Shown piece by piece: positions 1 to 7,895 of a DNA stretch of 38,219 bases. Numbering within the stretch: the stretch's first letter is position 1; each line of letters starts with the position of its first letter. The stretch is from positions 1-38,219 of the forward strand of contig JBPCJK010000064.1 of NCBI GenBank assembly GCA_051005375.1. The letters run 5' to 3'. This stretch comes from JADDRA01 sp051005375 (lineage in GTDB: Bacteria > Actinomycetota > Acidimicrobiia > Acidimicrobiales > CADCSY01). The notes below the pieces were generated by a model that was not told where the DNA came from, ran no database searches, and saw nothing but the letters and a program-made list of their open reading frames with translations. A program made the position numbers and the translations under genes.

Positions 1-769
1 CCATTGCTGCGCCGATCTCCCCGGAGCGCTTCGAGAACTGGTCGACAACCTCGTCGGGGATGCCGACGAGGCGCCAGTGTCCGAGCTTTCCCGACGGACC
101 AGGGTCGTCCTCGATGGCATAGCCCAAGGCCACGGCACGCTCTGCTGCGGCGTGGCGGCCGACCATGGTGGCAGCGTGCACCAGGTCACGGAGCCCGCCG
201 GTGTCGAGCGCTTTCCACCCACCCCGGGCATCGAGCATCTCGGTGAGGTTGGCGATGAGCACGTGGTCGTGCGGCTCTGGGTCACCGGCCCGTGTCGTGA
301 GGTGGCGGGTACGTGCCCACAACAGACCCGTGGTAGCAGTGCGGGTCTGGGCCCGGCCCCGGCGACCGCCCTGGCGGCGGAACCACTCGTCGAGGAATCC
401 CATCGTGGCGTAGGTCTCGGCATCGACGATGGCGTGCATGTCGTCGACCGCCCCCATGACTCCGAGCACCGCGACCGACTTGTGGGCCGACACCACCAGC
501 TCCAGCCCCGGCCGGCGGGTCCGCACCATCCGCTCACCCAGGTGCGGATCGGCCGCCCCACCGGGCCCGTAGATCGCGTCGTACCCGTCGTCATCGACGG
601 GTCCCTCGAGGCCGAGACGATGGGCGACGCTGCCACCCCACATCAGCGGCGTCTCGCCCCGGCTGCCGTAGTAGCGGCGCGCCTCGCCCAGGTGGTCGTC
701 GACGCCACCGAGCACGGTGGCGCGGTGGTACTCGACCGAGTCGACGCCCATCATCCGGAACCACGCCAC
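1..769 (-). CDS. MobF (TrwC/TraI-like) conjugative relaxase, N-terminal part, cut by window edge
   Basis: Frame read by eye on the minus strand from a GTG at 769–767, six bases after GGAGG, open to the window edge (256 codons seen). The relaxase nicks the element's transfer origin and pilots the strand. Seen: a tyrosine pair at residues 33–34, SAHKS at 94–98 (the MobF 'SAPKS' position) and the metal-binding motif HDHVLIANL at 167–175, followed by an ALD-type segment. This order matches the TrwC relaxase domain. The usual start is closer to the tyrosines, so GTG or ATG 15 bases downstream is also possible. The helicase half expected in this family lies outside. It is divergent from the excisionase, so it belongs to the same integrated element. 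Family call is firm; completeness is unknown. Confidence 0.85.
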   Translation of the reverse strand, partial: MAWFRMMGVDSVEYHRATVLGGVDDHLGEARRYYGSRGETPLMWGGSVAHRLGLEGPVDDDGYDAIYGPGGAADPHLGERMVRTRRPGLELVVSAHKSVAVLGVMGAVDDMHAIVDAETYATMGFLDEWFRRQGGRRGRAQTRTATTGLLWARTRHLTTRAGDPEPHDHVLIANLTEMLDARGGWKALDTGGLRDLVHAATMVGRHAAAERAVALGYAIEDDPGPSGKLGHWRLVGIPDEVVDQFSKRSGEIGAAM

Positions 770-1147
770 TCACGACCTCCAGCGGGACCAACCCCGAAGG
801 GTTGCAATCGTGTTTGCCTGATCTCGGTTGTCGCGCCGGGATCTCAGGCGTGTCGAGGACATATCGGTGGCCGGTCGATGGTGGGCGACGTCGGGTATTC
901 AGGTGCGCCAGGGGGTGCTCGACGGGCGGGGCACGTCGTAGTCGGCTGTGGCGGTGTCCCGCTCGGGTTCCCGCTGAGGCCATGACGGCCACCCACCGCA
1001 CTTCCTCGGACGAGATGCGCGGGAACCGACCCCGAACGCGGCTTACAAGTTCTGGGCGGTCAACGAATCCCGGCGAGCGCCGCGACCGATCGGGGTGCCC
1101 AGTGGCCTAGTTGACCGACGCCCCCAAACGCCACAAGGAGCCGACCC
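770..1147. other. Divergent intergenic region of the mobile element, candidate oriT/promoter region
   Basis: 378 bases between the divergent relaxase and excisionase starts with no convincing gene. It holds a perfect 6-bp hairpin, CAACCC-CGAA-GGGTTG at 789–804, directly upstream of the relaxase ribosome binding site (GGAGG, 776–780). AAGGAG at 1135–1140 serves the excisionase. Transfer origins commonly sit beside relaxase genes, so this is a reasonable place for oriT, but no known nic sequence was recognised. Confidence 0.35.
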
Positions 1148-1369
1148 ATGACCACCGCCACCCCGACCCGCAGCGACGAGCTCCCCCACCTGCTCACCAT
1201 CACCGCCCTCGCCGAGCACCTCGGCGTCGACGTCCGCCACATCCGACGGCTCGTCTCCGAACGCCGCATCCCCTACATCAAGTGGGGCCACCTACTCCGC
1301 TTCGACCCCGCCGAGATCGACGCCTGGATCAACGACTGCCGCCACCACCCGGACAGGCCTCATGCATGA
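1148..1369 (+). CDS. Excisionase-family DNA-binding protein (MerR-like helix-turn-helix)
   Basis: 73-residue protein with one helix-turn-helix of the excisionase/'DNA-binding domain, excisionase family' type: LTITALAEHLGVDVRHIRRLVSERRIPYIK around residues 15–44, then a wing (LLRFDPAEIDAWI). It would bend DNA at the attachment site and favour excision by the integrase encoded downstream, or act as a small element regulator. Start chosen at ATG 1148, seven bases after AAGGAG. It is the first gene of the leftward-diverging pair with the relaxase. Length is normal for this family. Confidence 0.85.
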   Translation: MTTATPTRSDELPHLLTITALAEHLGVDVRHIRRLVSERRIPYIKWGHLLRFDPAEIDAWINDCRHHPDRPHA

Positions 1370-1398
1370 GCCCTGTCCGCTTGGGAGCGTCAGGGCTC
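1368..1398 (+). terminator. Inverted repeat after the excisionase, possible terminator
   Basis: Perfect 8-bp inverted repeat GAGCCCTG (1368–1375) / CAGGGCTC (1391–1398) with a 15-base loop, beginning on the excisionase stop codon. There is no T-run after it, so a classical Rho-independent terminator is not shown. It separates the excisionase from the cargo genes. Confidence 0.35.
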
Positions 1399-1412
1399 GT
1401 AACCTTGTCGGG

Positions 1413-1574
1413 ATGTCCGACAAGCGCCAACCACCTCCGAAGCCATCTCCACAACAAGGGGACGGCGAGTTCTCCAAGCGAGGCGGACGGGTCCCCTCGG
1501 GCAGCACTCCGCCGCCACCGCGAAGCCAGGCGACACCCCCGACCCCACCCCCTCCACCCGCCAAGAAGGACTAG
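1413..1574 (+). CDS. Tiny proline-rich protein upstream of DUF6338 gene
   Basis: 53 residues from ATG 1413 (a longer in-frame start at 1362 would overlap the excisionase and the hairpin). The protein is polar with runs of proline (PPPKPSP, TPPPPR, TPPPPPAKKD) and no predicted membrane segment. It ends eight bases before the DUF6338 start, so the two are almost certainly cotranscribed. No function recognised. Proline-rich small proteins with a MSDK-type start placed just ahead of a DUF6338 gene are a pattern I believe recurs, but I cannot confirm it here. The ribosome binding site is weak, which lowers confidence. Confidence 0.5.
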   Translation: MSDKRQPPPKPSPQQGDGEFSKRGGRVPSGSTPPPPRSQATPPTPPPPPAKKD

Positions 1575-1582
1575 CCAATCGC

Positions 1583-2245
1583 ATGCCGACGACGTTCGTC
1601 GGCCTCCTCATCTCCGTGGCCTTCCTGACGCCCGGCTTCCTTCACGCCGCGCAGAGGCGGGCCTTGGCGCCTCAAGGCGAACGTTCTGTGCTGATGGAGA
1701 CCACTGAGGTGGTCTCCCTCAGTCTCGTCACCAACGGTTGCGCAGCCGCCCTGTTCGGCATCGTGCGCAGCGTGTGGCCCTCGCACACGCCCGATCTGGG
1801 AGCGATCCTTAGAAGCGGGTCGACCTATTCGATCGACCACCTGCCCTACGTCGTGGGCTGGGGCGCGGCCGTCCTCGCCGGTTCATGTCTCCTCGCAATC
1901 GTGCTCGCCAGATCGGCCTGGCTCCGCGGAGCGGTGTCCAAGCGACTCACTCCCGTGATTCTCGAGTCTTCGGCGTGGTGCGAGTCTCTCAACGCTCCGG
2001 ATGGGACATACCCGCACGCTGGTATCGAGTTCGCAGACGGGTCCTTCCTGAGCGGTCGCGTCGTGTGGTTCAGCACCGATCTCGAAGAGACGGGCGACCG
2101 GGAACTGGTTCTCGGTCCCCCGCTGGTGCTTCGCGCTGCTACCGGCGTCGGGGCGCTCGATGTCCAGCGCGTGGTCGTGGCTGCAAGAGACATGAGGCGG
2201 ATGGACGTCACCTACATCACTGCTCCGGAGGCAGCCGCCGAATAG
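1583..2245 (+). CDS. DUF6338 family membrane protein
   Basis: 220 residues. Hydrophobic segments at about 4–20, 45–65 and 83–107 are followed by a soluble C-terminal domain with the family's typical pattern: YPHAGIEFADGSFLSGRVVWFSTDLEETGDRELVL near 148–182. The N-terminus (MPTTFVGLLISVAFLTPGF) also fits DUF6338. The domain has no known activity. AAGGA lies 12–16 bases upstream, inside the end of the Pro-rich gene. It sits between excisionase and integrase, the usual cargo slot of such elements, so an accessory role (for example defence or superinfection control) is possible. That role is inference only. Confidence 0.8.
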   Translation: MPTTFVGLLISVAFLTPGFLHAAQRRALAPQGERSVLMETTEVVSLSLVTNGCAAALFGIVRSVWPSHTPDLGAILRSGSTYSIDHLPYVVGWGAAVLAGSCLLAIVLARSAWLRGAVSKRLTPVILESSAWCESLNAPDGTYPHAGIEFADGSFLSGRVVWFSTDLEETGDRELVLGPPLVLRAATGVGALDVQRVVVAARDMRRMDVTYITAPEAAAE

Positions 2246-2353
2246 CGGGAGAGCCATCAACCATCGACCGCTGCGCTCTACGATTGACCTACGCCCTCGG
2301 GTGCTCGCCGTTCACTCGGCCTCGATGATCTCGACGCATCTGGAGGCTGACCG

Positions 2354-3628
2354 ATGGCACGACGTCGAGCCGGAACCATTCGTAAGCTCCCCTCCGGTCG
2401 CTGGCAAGCCCGCTACTGGGACCCCGCCGGCAACCGGGTGGGCGCGCCCACTACCTTCGCCACCAAGACCGTCGCGCAGCGGTGGCTCGCCGCCACCGAG
2501 ACCGACATCGGGCGCGGCGACTGGCACGACCCGCGCCTCGGCGAGGTGCCGTACGGCGAGTGGGCTGGCCGGTGGCTGGCCGTGAAGCAACCCAAGCTGT
2601 CCCCGGCGACAATCGACCTCTACCGATACCTGTTGCGTCGCCACGTGAAGCCACGCTTCGCCGAGGTCACGGTCGGGCGCATCACCGCCGTGGAGGTCCA
2701 GGCTTGGCAGGCCGACCTGCTCGCCACCGACCTCAGCCCCAACACGGTGGCGAAGGCCTACCGGGTGCTCAAGGGCAGCCTCGACGCCGCCGTCGACGCC
2801 GGGCTCATCGCCCGCAGCCCCTGCACCATCAAGGGCGCCGGGACCGAACGCCACGACGAGATGCGCATCGCCACCCCCGAACAGGTCGCCGCCCTCGCCG
2901 AAGCCGTCGGCCCACGGTGGGAGGCGCTCGTGTTCACCGCGGCCTACTCCGGGCTCCGCTGGGGAGAACTGGCCGGACTACGGCGGTACGACATCGACAC
3001 CGAAATGAACACGCTCACCGTGGCCCGCAAGCTCGCCGAGGTCAATGGCCAGCTCAGCTACAGCAAGCCAAAGACCGCGGCCGGCAAGCGCACCGTGGGC
3101 ATCCCGTCGTTCGTCGCCTCCTCGCTCCAGGCCCACCTCGACCTCTACGCCGGACCCGGCGCTGACAGCCTGGTGTTCCCCGCCATCGATGCCGGGCCGA
3201 TGCGGCGCAGCAACTTCCGTCGCCGGGTCTGGGAACCCGCAACGACCGAGACCGGCGTGAGCGGCCTGAGGTTCCACGACCTCCGCCACACTGCCGCCAC
3301 CCTCGCCGCCGCGTCGGGAAGCAGCCTCAAGGCGCTCATGGCCCGCATCGGGCATGCCTCCGCCGCTGCGGCCCTCCGCTACCAACACGTCATCGACGGC
3401 CAGGACGCTGAGATCGTCCAGTACCTCGAACGCTTCGGCCATGGCCCGTCCGTGCCCGGGCCTGCCCACCGTGACCGACCAGTGACCGCCCCAACTGGGC
3501 ACGCAGTGGGCACGCCGCCCGATCTGCCAGAGCCAGAGGCCAAACCGCAACGCCCTGACCTGGGCTTTTGTGGTGGAGACGATGGGACTCGAACCCACGA
3601 CCCCCTGCTCGCAAAGCAGGTGCTCTAG
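2354..3628 (+). CDS. Tyrosine recombinase (phage-type integrase)
   Basis: 424 residues. An N-terminal arm-binding region (1–60) and a SAM-like core-binding domain (about 65–160) precede the catalytic domain. All catalytic residues are visible: R202 (GLRWGEL), K238/K240 (SKPKT), H308 and R311 (HDLRHTAATL), H334 (IGHAS) and Y343 (LRYQHV). It integrates and excises the element at the adjacent tRNA-Ala gene. The last ~18 codons run through the 3' half of the tRNA on the opposite strand, so the C-terminus seen here is partly a by-product of the attachment site. The excised circular form would encode the same core and could differ beyond it. Confidence 0.95.
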   Translation: MARRRAGTIRKLPSGRWQARYWDPAGNRVGAPTTFATKTVAQRWLAATETDIGRGDWHDPRLGEVPYGEWAGRWLAVKQPKLSPATIDLYRYLLRRHVKPRFAEVTVGRITAVEVQAWQADLLATDLSPNTVAKAYRVLKGSLDAAVDAGLIARSPCTIKGAGTERHDEMRIATPEQVAALAEAVGPRWEALVFTAAYSGLRWGELAGLRRYDIDTEMNTLTVARKLAEVNGQLSYSKPKTAAGKRTVGIPSFVASSLQAHLDLYAGPGADSLVFPAIDAGPMRRSNFRRRVWEPATTETGVSGLRFHDLRHTAATLAAASGSSLKALMARIGHASAAAALRYQHVIDGQDAEIVQYLERFGHGPSVPGPAHRDRPVTAPTGHAVGTPPDLPEPEAKPQRPDLGFCGGDDGTRTHDPLLAKQVL

Positions 3629-3647
3629 CCAGCTGAGCTACGTCCCC
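3571..3647 (-). tRNA. tRNA-Ala (anticodon TGC)
   Basis: Minus-strand cloverleaf of 77 bases including an encoded CCA (3573–3571). Acceptor GGGGACG (3647–3641) pairs with CGTCTCC (3581–3575) and contains the G3:U70 wobble that identifies alanine tRNAs. Anticodon stem CCTGC/GCAGG with loop TTTGCGA gives anticodon TGC. T-loop GGTTCGAGTCC is standard. The 3' half is the likely integration site of the element to its left: the integrase reads into it and stops at 3628. Confidence 0.97.
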
Positions 3648-3873
3648 TTGTCCAACTCCACCTTGGACTGCCCCATTCAGCCACCGCTCTTCCATCGAGT
3701 TGACTCCCCGCCGGTCCGAAAGCCGGAGGGAGAACTGGGGAGACGGACCTCATGGAGAAGCCTGTGGGGAACAGACGGCAGCCATCGTATCCCGTCTCCT
3801 CACCCTGATCGCCCCGCCCGCTCGTGTGGTACAGCCGCTGGCGAGTCCCCTGACTTCGCCGGTGTATGCCGAA

Positions 3874-4167
3874 CTACCTCAGCTGACGCCGGATGTCGAG
3901 GAGGTGGTGGCGAACCTCGTGCAAGGTGTAGACAGCCACCCACCGCAGCGATCGCTCAGACGGCTCCGGGTGGTTGTAGATGACGGTGGCCCCCCACTCC
4001 TCGGGAGCGATGCGGGAGAGGACGTTGGCGAACAAGCGCGCTGCGTCGACGAGCTCGCGAGCAACGTCGGCCGGCTGCTGAGCTGCGTAGCCATCATGCT
4101 CGACCCGCTCGTGTCGGCCCGAGGCGATGGCTGGTCGGCCGGCGCGCAAGGAGCCGTCGGCGGTCAC
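3874..4167 (-). pseudogene. DinB-like domain, C-terminal remnant
   Basis: 97 codons from a GTG overlapping the ABC exporter stop (GTGA, 4167–4164). The part from about residue 27 (YAAQQPADVARELVDAARLFANVLSRIAPEEW…, ending VYTLHEVRHHLLDIRRQL) matches the second half of DinB/YfiT four-helix-bundle proteins, whose last metal-binding histidine sits in such a LHEVRHH motif. The first ~70 residues, carrying another metal ligand, are missing because the exporter gene occupies that space. Most likely a truncated remnant; a short coupled gene cannot be excluded. The 226 bases between it and the tRNA hold only a small inverted repeat (3650–3668). Confidence 0.55.
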
Positions 4168-5960
4168 ACCCGGGCGATGTCGTACTCCTTCAGCTTGGCC
4201 TTGTTGGCCGTGGTGGGCGCCTGCAGGCGCAACAGCTCGGCGTAGATCCCGTCGCCGACGGCCAGCTCGGCGGGCGAGCCGACCTCGGCTACGCCGCCCT
4301 GGCGGATGCCCACGATTATGTCCACGTTCTGGATGGTCGACAGCCGGTGGGCGATGATGAGCGTGGTTCGACCCCGCATCAGCCGCTCCAGCGCACCTTG
4401 CACCTCGCGCTCGGCCTTGCTGTCGAGCGAGCTGGTGGCCTCGTCCAAGACCAGGATCGGCGGGTCCTTCATGAGCGCCCGGGCGATGGCGATGCGCTGC
4501 TTCTGACCACCGGAGAGCTTGACCCCACGCTCACCGATCTGGGTCTCATAGCCCTGAGGGAGCCGCTCGACGAAGTCATGGGCGTTGGCCGCCTGGGCCG
4601 CCGCCACCACCTTGTCGACGCTAACGTCGGTCTGGCCGTAGGTGATGTTCTCGGCGACGGTGCCCGAGAACAGGGCCGGGTCCTGGAAGACCACGCCGAC
4701 GGCACGGCGAAGCGACGCCTGGCTGACCGTCGCCACATCGCTTCCGTCGATGCAGATCGTCCCCTGCGACGGCTCGTAGAAGCGCAGCAGGAGGTTGGCC
4801 AGCGTCGTCTTTCCCTCGCCGCTCTCTCCCACCAGGGCCAACTTGGTTCCCGGCTCGATGGTGAAGCTGACGTCGCTCAGGACGGGCTGGCCGCCTCGGT
4901 ACTGGAACGACACGTTCCGGTACTCCACCCTCCCTTTCGTCACCTCGAGCTCGGCCGCACCCTCGGCGTCGGCGATGGTGGGTGACACTTGCATGATGTC
5001 GAAGAAGTCCTTGCTGTCGGCCGCCGCCCTCTGGAGCTGGTCGACGATGAACGACGAGGCCATCAGCGGGAACTGGGCCTGGAGGGAGAGCTGCAACATC
5101 AAGACCACGGTGCCGATCGACTGCTGGAGGGGACCGAAGGTTCCGTTGAGCGCCTGACCGATGATGACGGCGTAGATCCCGAAGAAGATGACGTTCAGGC
5201 TCAGGCCCCGCCAGACGTCGTAGCGGTGCCACTGCCGGGACTGCACCGCCGTCTGGCCCTCGATGGAACGGCGGATGTCGGCGAAGGTCCGGCTCTCGAC
5301 ACGTTCGTGGACGAAGGACTTGACCACCCGGATGTTGCTGATCGCCTCCAGGAAGCGGCCGTTGGCAAAGTCGTTGTCCTTGTTGATCCCCTCCTGCTTC
5401 TTCTGCCAGCTACGGCTGGTGAGGGTGGTCAACCCGATGTACAGCGGGAACAGCAGGGCCAGGAGCAGGGCGACGAAGGGTGAGTACCGAGCCAGGATCA
5501 CCAGGGTGAAGAAGCTGGAGAGAAAAAAGGAGATGAAGCTGTTGGCCATGGCCTTCATCAGCTCGGAGATGCCGGCGATGCTGCGCTCGAGCCGACTGGT
5601 GATGCGCCCGGTGATCTCGTTGTCGTAGAACTCCAAGGGGAGCTCGAGCAGATGGTCGTAGTAGCGCTGGCCCAACAGGGTGTGGAGCTTGGCCCCCAGG
5701 AGGTCGCCGACGTAGCCCTGCACGTTGGTGATCACCGACACGAGGATCCCCACCGAGAACAACACCGCCAGGAGGAGGGCGAAGTGGCTGGTCTCAACTG
5801 GTTGGCCCGAGGCCCGCTTGACCACGGCGTCGACCAGGAACTTCAGCAGGAACGGGTTGGCCTGGTTGAGCAGGGCGACGACGATGACGAAGACGGCCGT
5901 GGCCAGGTAGTAGCGCTTCAAGTCCCAGGAGTAGCGGATGATCTTGAGCAGGTCTCTCAC
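4164..5960 (-). CDS. ABC exporter, fused permease and ATPase (MsbA/MdlB type)
   Basis: 598 residues. Membrane domain with about six helices (first near 18–40, pairs near 60–80, 140–180 and 250–320) and a nucleotide-binding domain from about 340. Seen: Walker A GESGEGKTT, signature LSGGQKQRIAIARAL, Walker B ILVLDEATSSLD and H-loop IAHRLST. It acts as a homodimer or heterodimer exporting a lipid, peptide or drug; the substrate cannot be read from sequence. Complete length for the family. Start ATG 5960 is divergent from cbiZ with only 68 bases between. The GTGA overlap couples it to the DinB remnant. Confidence 0.93.
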   Translation of the reverse strand: MRDLLKIIRYSWDLKRYYLATAVFVIVVALLNQANPFLLKFLVDAVVKRASGQPVETSHFALLLAVLFSVGILVSVITNVQGYVGDLLGAKLHTLLGQRYYDHLLELPLEFYDNEITGRITSRLERSIAGISELMKAMANSFISFFLSSFFTLVILARYSPFVALLLALLFPLYIGLTTLTSRSWQKKQEGINKDNDFANGRFLEAISNIRVVKSFVHERVESRTFADIRRSIEGQTAVQSRQWHRYDVWRGLSLNVIFFGIYAVIIGQALNGTFGPLQQSIGTVVLMLQLSLQAQFPLMASSFIVDQLQRAAADSKDFFDIMQVSPTIADAEGAAELEVTKGRVEYRNVSFQYRGGQPVLSDVSFTIEPGTKLALVGESGEGKTTLANLLLRFYEPSQGTICIDGSDVATVSQASLRRAVGVVFQDPALFSGTVAENITYGQTDVSVDKVVAAAQAANAHDFVERLPQGYETQIGERGVKLSGGQKQRIAIARALMKDPPILVLDEATSSLDSKAEREVQGALERLMRGRTTLIIAHRLSTIQNVDIIVGIRQGGVAEVGSPAELAVGDGIYAELLRLQAPTTANKAKLKEYDIARV

Positions 5961-6028
5961 GGCACGGGCATGCTACGGGCCGACAGGAACTACTGGGCCT
6001 ACTTTCGTGCTCGAGCCTGAGGTGGTGC

Positions 6029-6682
6029 ATGGACGTCTTGCATCCGCAGCTTCGCTCCCACCGGGAGACGGGACGAAGCTGGCCGGCGCTGGTGTGGCAG
6101 ACCGGTGAGGCCCTGCGCATGATCGCCTCCGCACCGCATGGCGGGGGGCTGGGACCACGGCGGTGGGTGGTCAACGCTCAGGTGCCCTCGTCCTACGGAC
6201 GTCGCCATCCCGACGACCACTTGGAAGCGCTGGCCGCCGCCTACGGCCTTCCCGGACGGGGGGTGGGCATGCTCACTGCCGCTGAGGTGCGCTCGGTTCG
6301 CACCCGCAGCGATGGGGGTGTCGACGTCGCCGTCACCGTCGGTCTGGGAACGCCCACCTGGGCGGCGGCGCCCGACATCCCCGGGACGGTGGCGGCGACG
6401 GGCACGATCAACGTGATGGCATTCGTCCCTGAGCGCCTGGCCGACGCCGCCCTGGTCAACGCCGTGGGCACGGTCACTGAGGCCAAGGCCCAGGCCCTGT
6501 GGGAGATGGGCGTCCCGGCCACGGGCACGGCCACCGACGCGGTGTGCATCGCCTGCCCGGACGGCCGTGGTGGCGCTGCCTTCGCTGGTCCCCGCTCGAC
6601 CTGGGGCGCTCGTCTGGCCAGAGCCGTCCACGCCGCCGTGATGGACGGAGCCGCCGCCACCACCACCGGTGGCGCTCGATGA
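6029..6682 (+). CDS. cbiZ: Adenosylcobinamide amidohydrolase
   Basis: 217 residues of the CbiZ family, which removes the aminopropanol arm of adenosylcobinamide to give adenosylcobyric acid during corrinoid salvage. Recognised from the C-terminal block GTATDAVCIACP (about 167–178) and FAGPRSTWGARLARAVH, plus the central TGTINVMAFVPERL. ATG 6029 follows AGGTGG. Its last four bases overlap cobU (ATGA), so it heads the cob operon. With CbiB encoded three genes downstream, the cell could convert imported cobinamide through cobyric acid and rebuild it. No cobalamin riboswitch fits in the 68 bases upstream. Confidence 0.85.
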   Translation: MDVLHPQLRSHRETGRSWPALVWQTGEALRMIASAPHGGGLGPRRWVVNAQVPSSYGRRHPDDHLEALAAAYGLPGRGVGMLTAAEVRSVRTRSDGGVDVAVTVGLGTPTWAAAPDIPGTVAATGTINVMAFVPERLADAALVNAVGTVTEAKAQALWEMGVPATGTATDAVCIACPDGRGGAAFAGPRSTWGARLARAVHAAVMDGAAATTTGGAR

Positions 6683-7188
6683 TCACCCTCGTCCTCGGTG
6701 GCGCCGCCTCAGGCAAGTCGTCGGTGGCCGAGGCCTTGGCCGCCGGGCTCTCGGCCCCGGTCACTTATGTGGCCACCGCCACCGTCGATGCGCACGACCT
6801 CGACCTGTGCGCCCGCATCGCCGCCCACCAAGCCCGCCGGCCGTCGTCGTGGGCGACGGTGGAGGCGACCGCCCCTTCGACCCTGGTGCCGAGCCTGCGG
6901 GCGTGTAGGGGCACCGCGCTGGTCGACGCCCTCGGCACCTGGGTGGCATCCGCGCCTGAGCTCGCCGTCGACCCTGAGTCGCTGACCCGCGCCCTGCTGG
7001 AGCGGGACGGCGACAGCATCGTCGTCTCCGACGAGGTCGGCATGGGCGTCCATCCCTCCGCCGCGGTGGGCCGGCGCTTCCGAGACGTGCTCGGCAACGT
7101 CAACCAGGAGGTGGCGGCCGTGGCTGACGAGGTGCTCCTCGTGGTTGCCGGCCGCGTGCTCCCCCTCGGCCCCCTCCGGTCCCGCTGA
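6679..7188 (+). CDS. cobU: Adenosylcobinamide kinase / adenosylcobinamide-phosphate guanylyltransferase
   Basis: 169 residues from ATG 6679 (ATGA overlap with cbiZ). P-loop GGAASGKS at residues 7–14 right at the N-terminus, then VTYVATATV, an AHQARRPSSW block (the CobU 'HxxRR' region carrying the guanylylated residue nearby), VSDEVGMGVHP and NQEVAAVADEVLLVVAG. These are all standard CobU landmarks. It phosphorylates adenosylcobinamide and activates it with GMP for ring-ligand joining. Length is normal. The stop overlaps the cobS start. Confidence 0.93.
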   Translation: MITLVLGGAASGKSSVAEALAAGLSAPVTYVATATVDAHDLDLCARIAAHQARRPSSWATVEATAPSTLVPSLRACRGTALVDALGTWVASAPELAVDPESLTRALLERDGDSIVVSDEVGMGVHPSAAVGRRFRDVLGNVNQEVAAVADEVLLVVAGRVLPLGPLRSR

Positions 7189-7895
7189 TGCGGTCGGCCC
7201 TGGCCTTCCTCACCCCCCTGGGGGGCCCGGCCCCGCCCCGGCCCGTCGCCCTGGCCTGGTTCCCGGTGGTCGGGGCCGGGCTCGGGCTGGTGCTCGGGGT
7301 CGGCTGGTGGGTGGCGGACGGGCTGTGGCCGCCACTGGTCAGCGCCGCCCTGGTGGTCGGCGCCGACCTGGCTCTCACCGGAATGCTCCACCTCGACGGC
7401 CTGGCCGACAGCGCCGACGGGCTGTTGGCCCACGGGCTCGATCGCGGTCGCCGGTTGGAGGTGATGGCCCAGCCCGACGTCGGTGCCTTCGCCCTGGGCA
7501 CGGTCGTCACCGTGATGGCCCTCCGGGTGACAGCGCTGGCCTCCTTGGCCCCGGCGCCGCTGTTGCTGGCGGCGCTGTGGTCGCTGTCTCGCACCACCAT
7601 GGCGGTGGCCGCCCGCATCCTCACCTACGCTCGCCCCGGCGGCCTGGCGTCGGCCTTCCTCGGCGGGCGCCCGCTGCCGCTGGTCGTCGGTGGCGGCCTC
7701 CTCGCCCTGGCGTTGAGCCTGGGGGGTGGCTCCGGAGCCGCCGGGGTGGTGGCCTTGGCCACGGCCGTGATAGCCGCCGCCGGAGTGTTCGCCCTGGCCG
7801 TCCGCCGCCTCGGCGGCTTCACCGGCGACGTGCTCGGTGCCGCCGGCATGGTGGCCGAGACCGTCGGCCTGGTCGTGGCCGCAGCTCGCTGGTGA
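7188..7895 (+). CDS. cobS: Adenosylcobinamide-GDP ribazoletransferase (cobalamin synthase)
   Basis: 235 residues, very hydrophobic with six or more membrane segments. It carries the catalytic acidic motif HLDGLADSADGLL (D70, D74, D77). It joins adenosylcobinamide-GDP with alpha-ribazole (made by CobT, encoded downstream) in the inner membrane. ATG 7188 shares one base with the cobU stop (TGATG). Slightly short but within family range. Its stop overlaps a GTG that may start the next gene. Confidence 0.93.
   Translation: MRSALAFLTPLGGPAPPRPVALAWFPVVGAGLGLVLGVGWWVADGLWPPLVSAALVVGADLALTGMLHLDGLADSADGLLAHGLDRGRRLEVMAQPDVGAFALGTVVTVMALRVTALASLAPAPLLLAALWSLSRTTMAVAARILTYARPGGLASAFLGGRPLPLVVGGGLLALALSLGGGSGAAGVVALATAVIAAAGVFALAVRRLGGFTGDVLGAAGMVAETVGLVVAAARW

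Larger units (their letters stand above)
1..3628 (+). mobile_element. Integrase end of an ICE/IME inserted at tRNA-Ala(TGC)
   Basis: Relaxase, excisionase, cargo pair and integrase lie in the typical order next to the 3' end of a complete tRNA gene. The element extends leftwards beyond the window; no second attachment site is visible. The attachment core should lie within about 3571–3628 (tRNA 3' half). The MobF relaxase suggests self-transfer or mobilization by conjugation rather than a phage, and no phage structural gene is seen. Confidence 0.8.

Noticed and set aside
3390..3695. 101-codon minus-strand frame containing a QLARAPALRAGGRGFESH motif
   Set aside because: This is translation of the tRNA-Ala gene itself, a well-known annotation artefact.
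5961..6028. Cobalamin riboswitch before cbiZ
   Set aside because: Only 68 bases are available and no B12-box-like sequence is seen.
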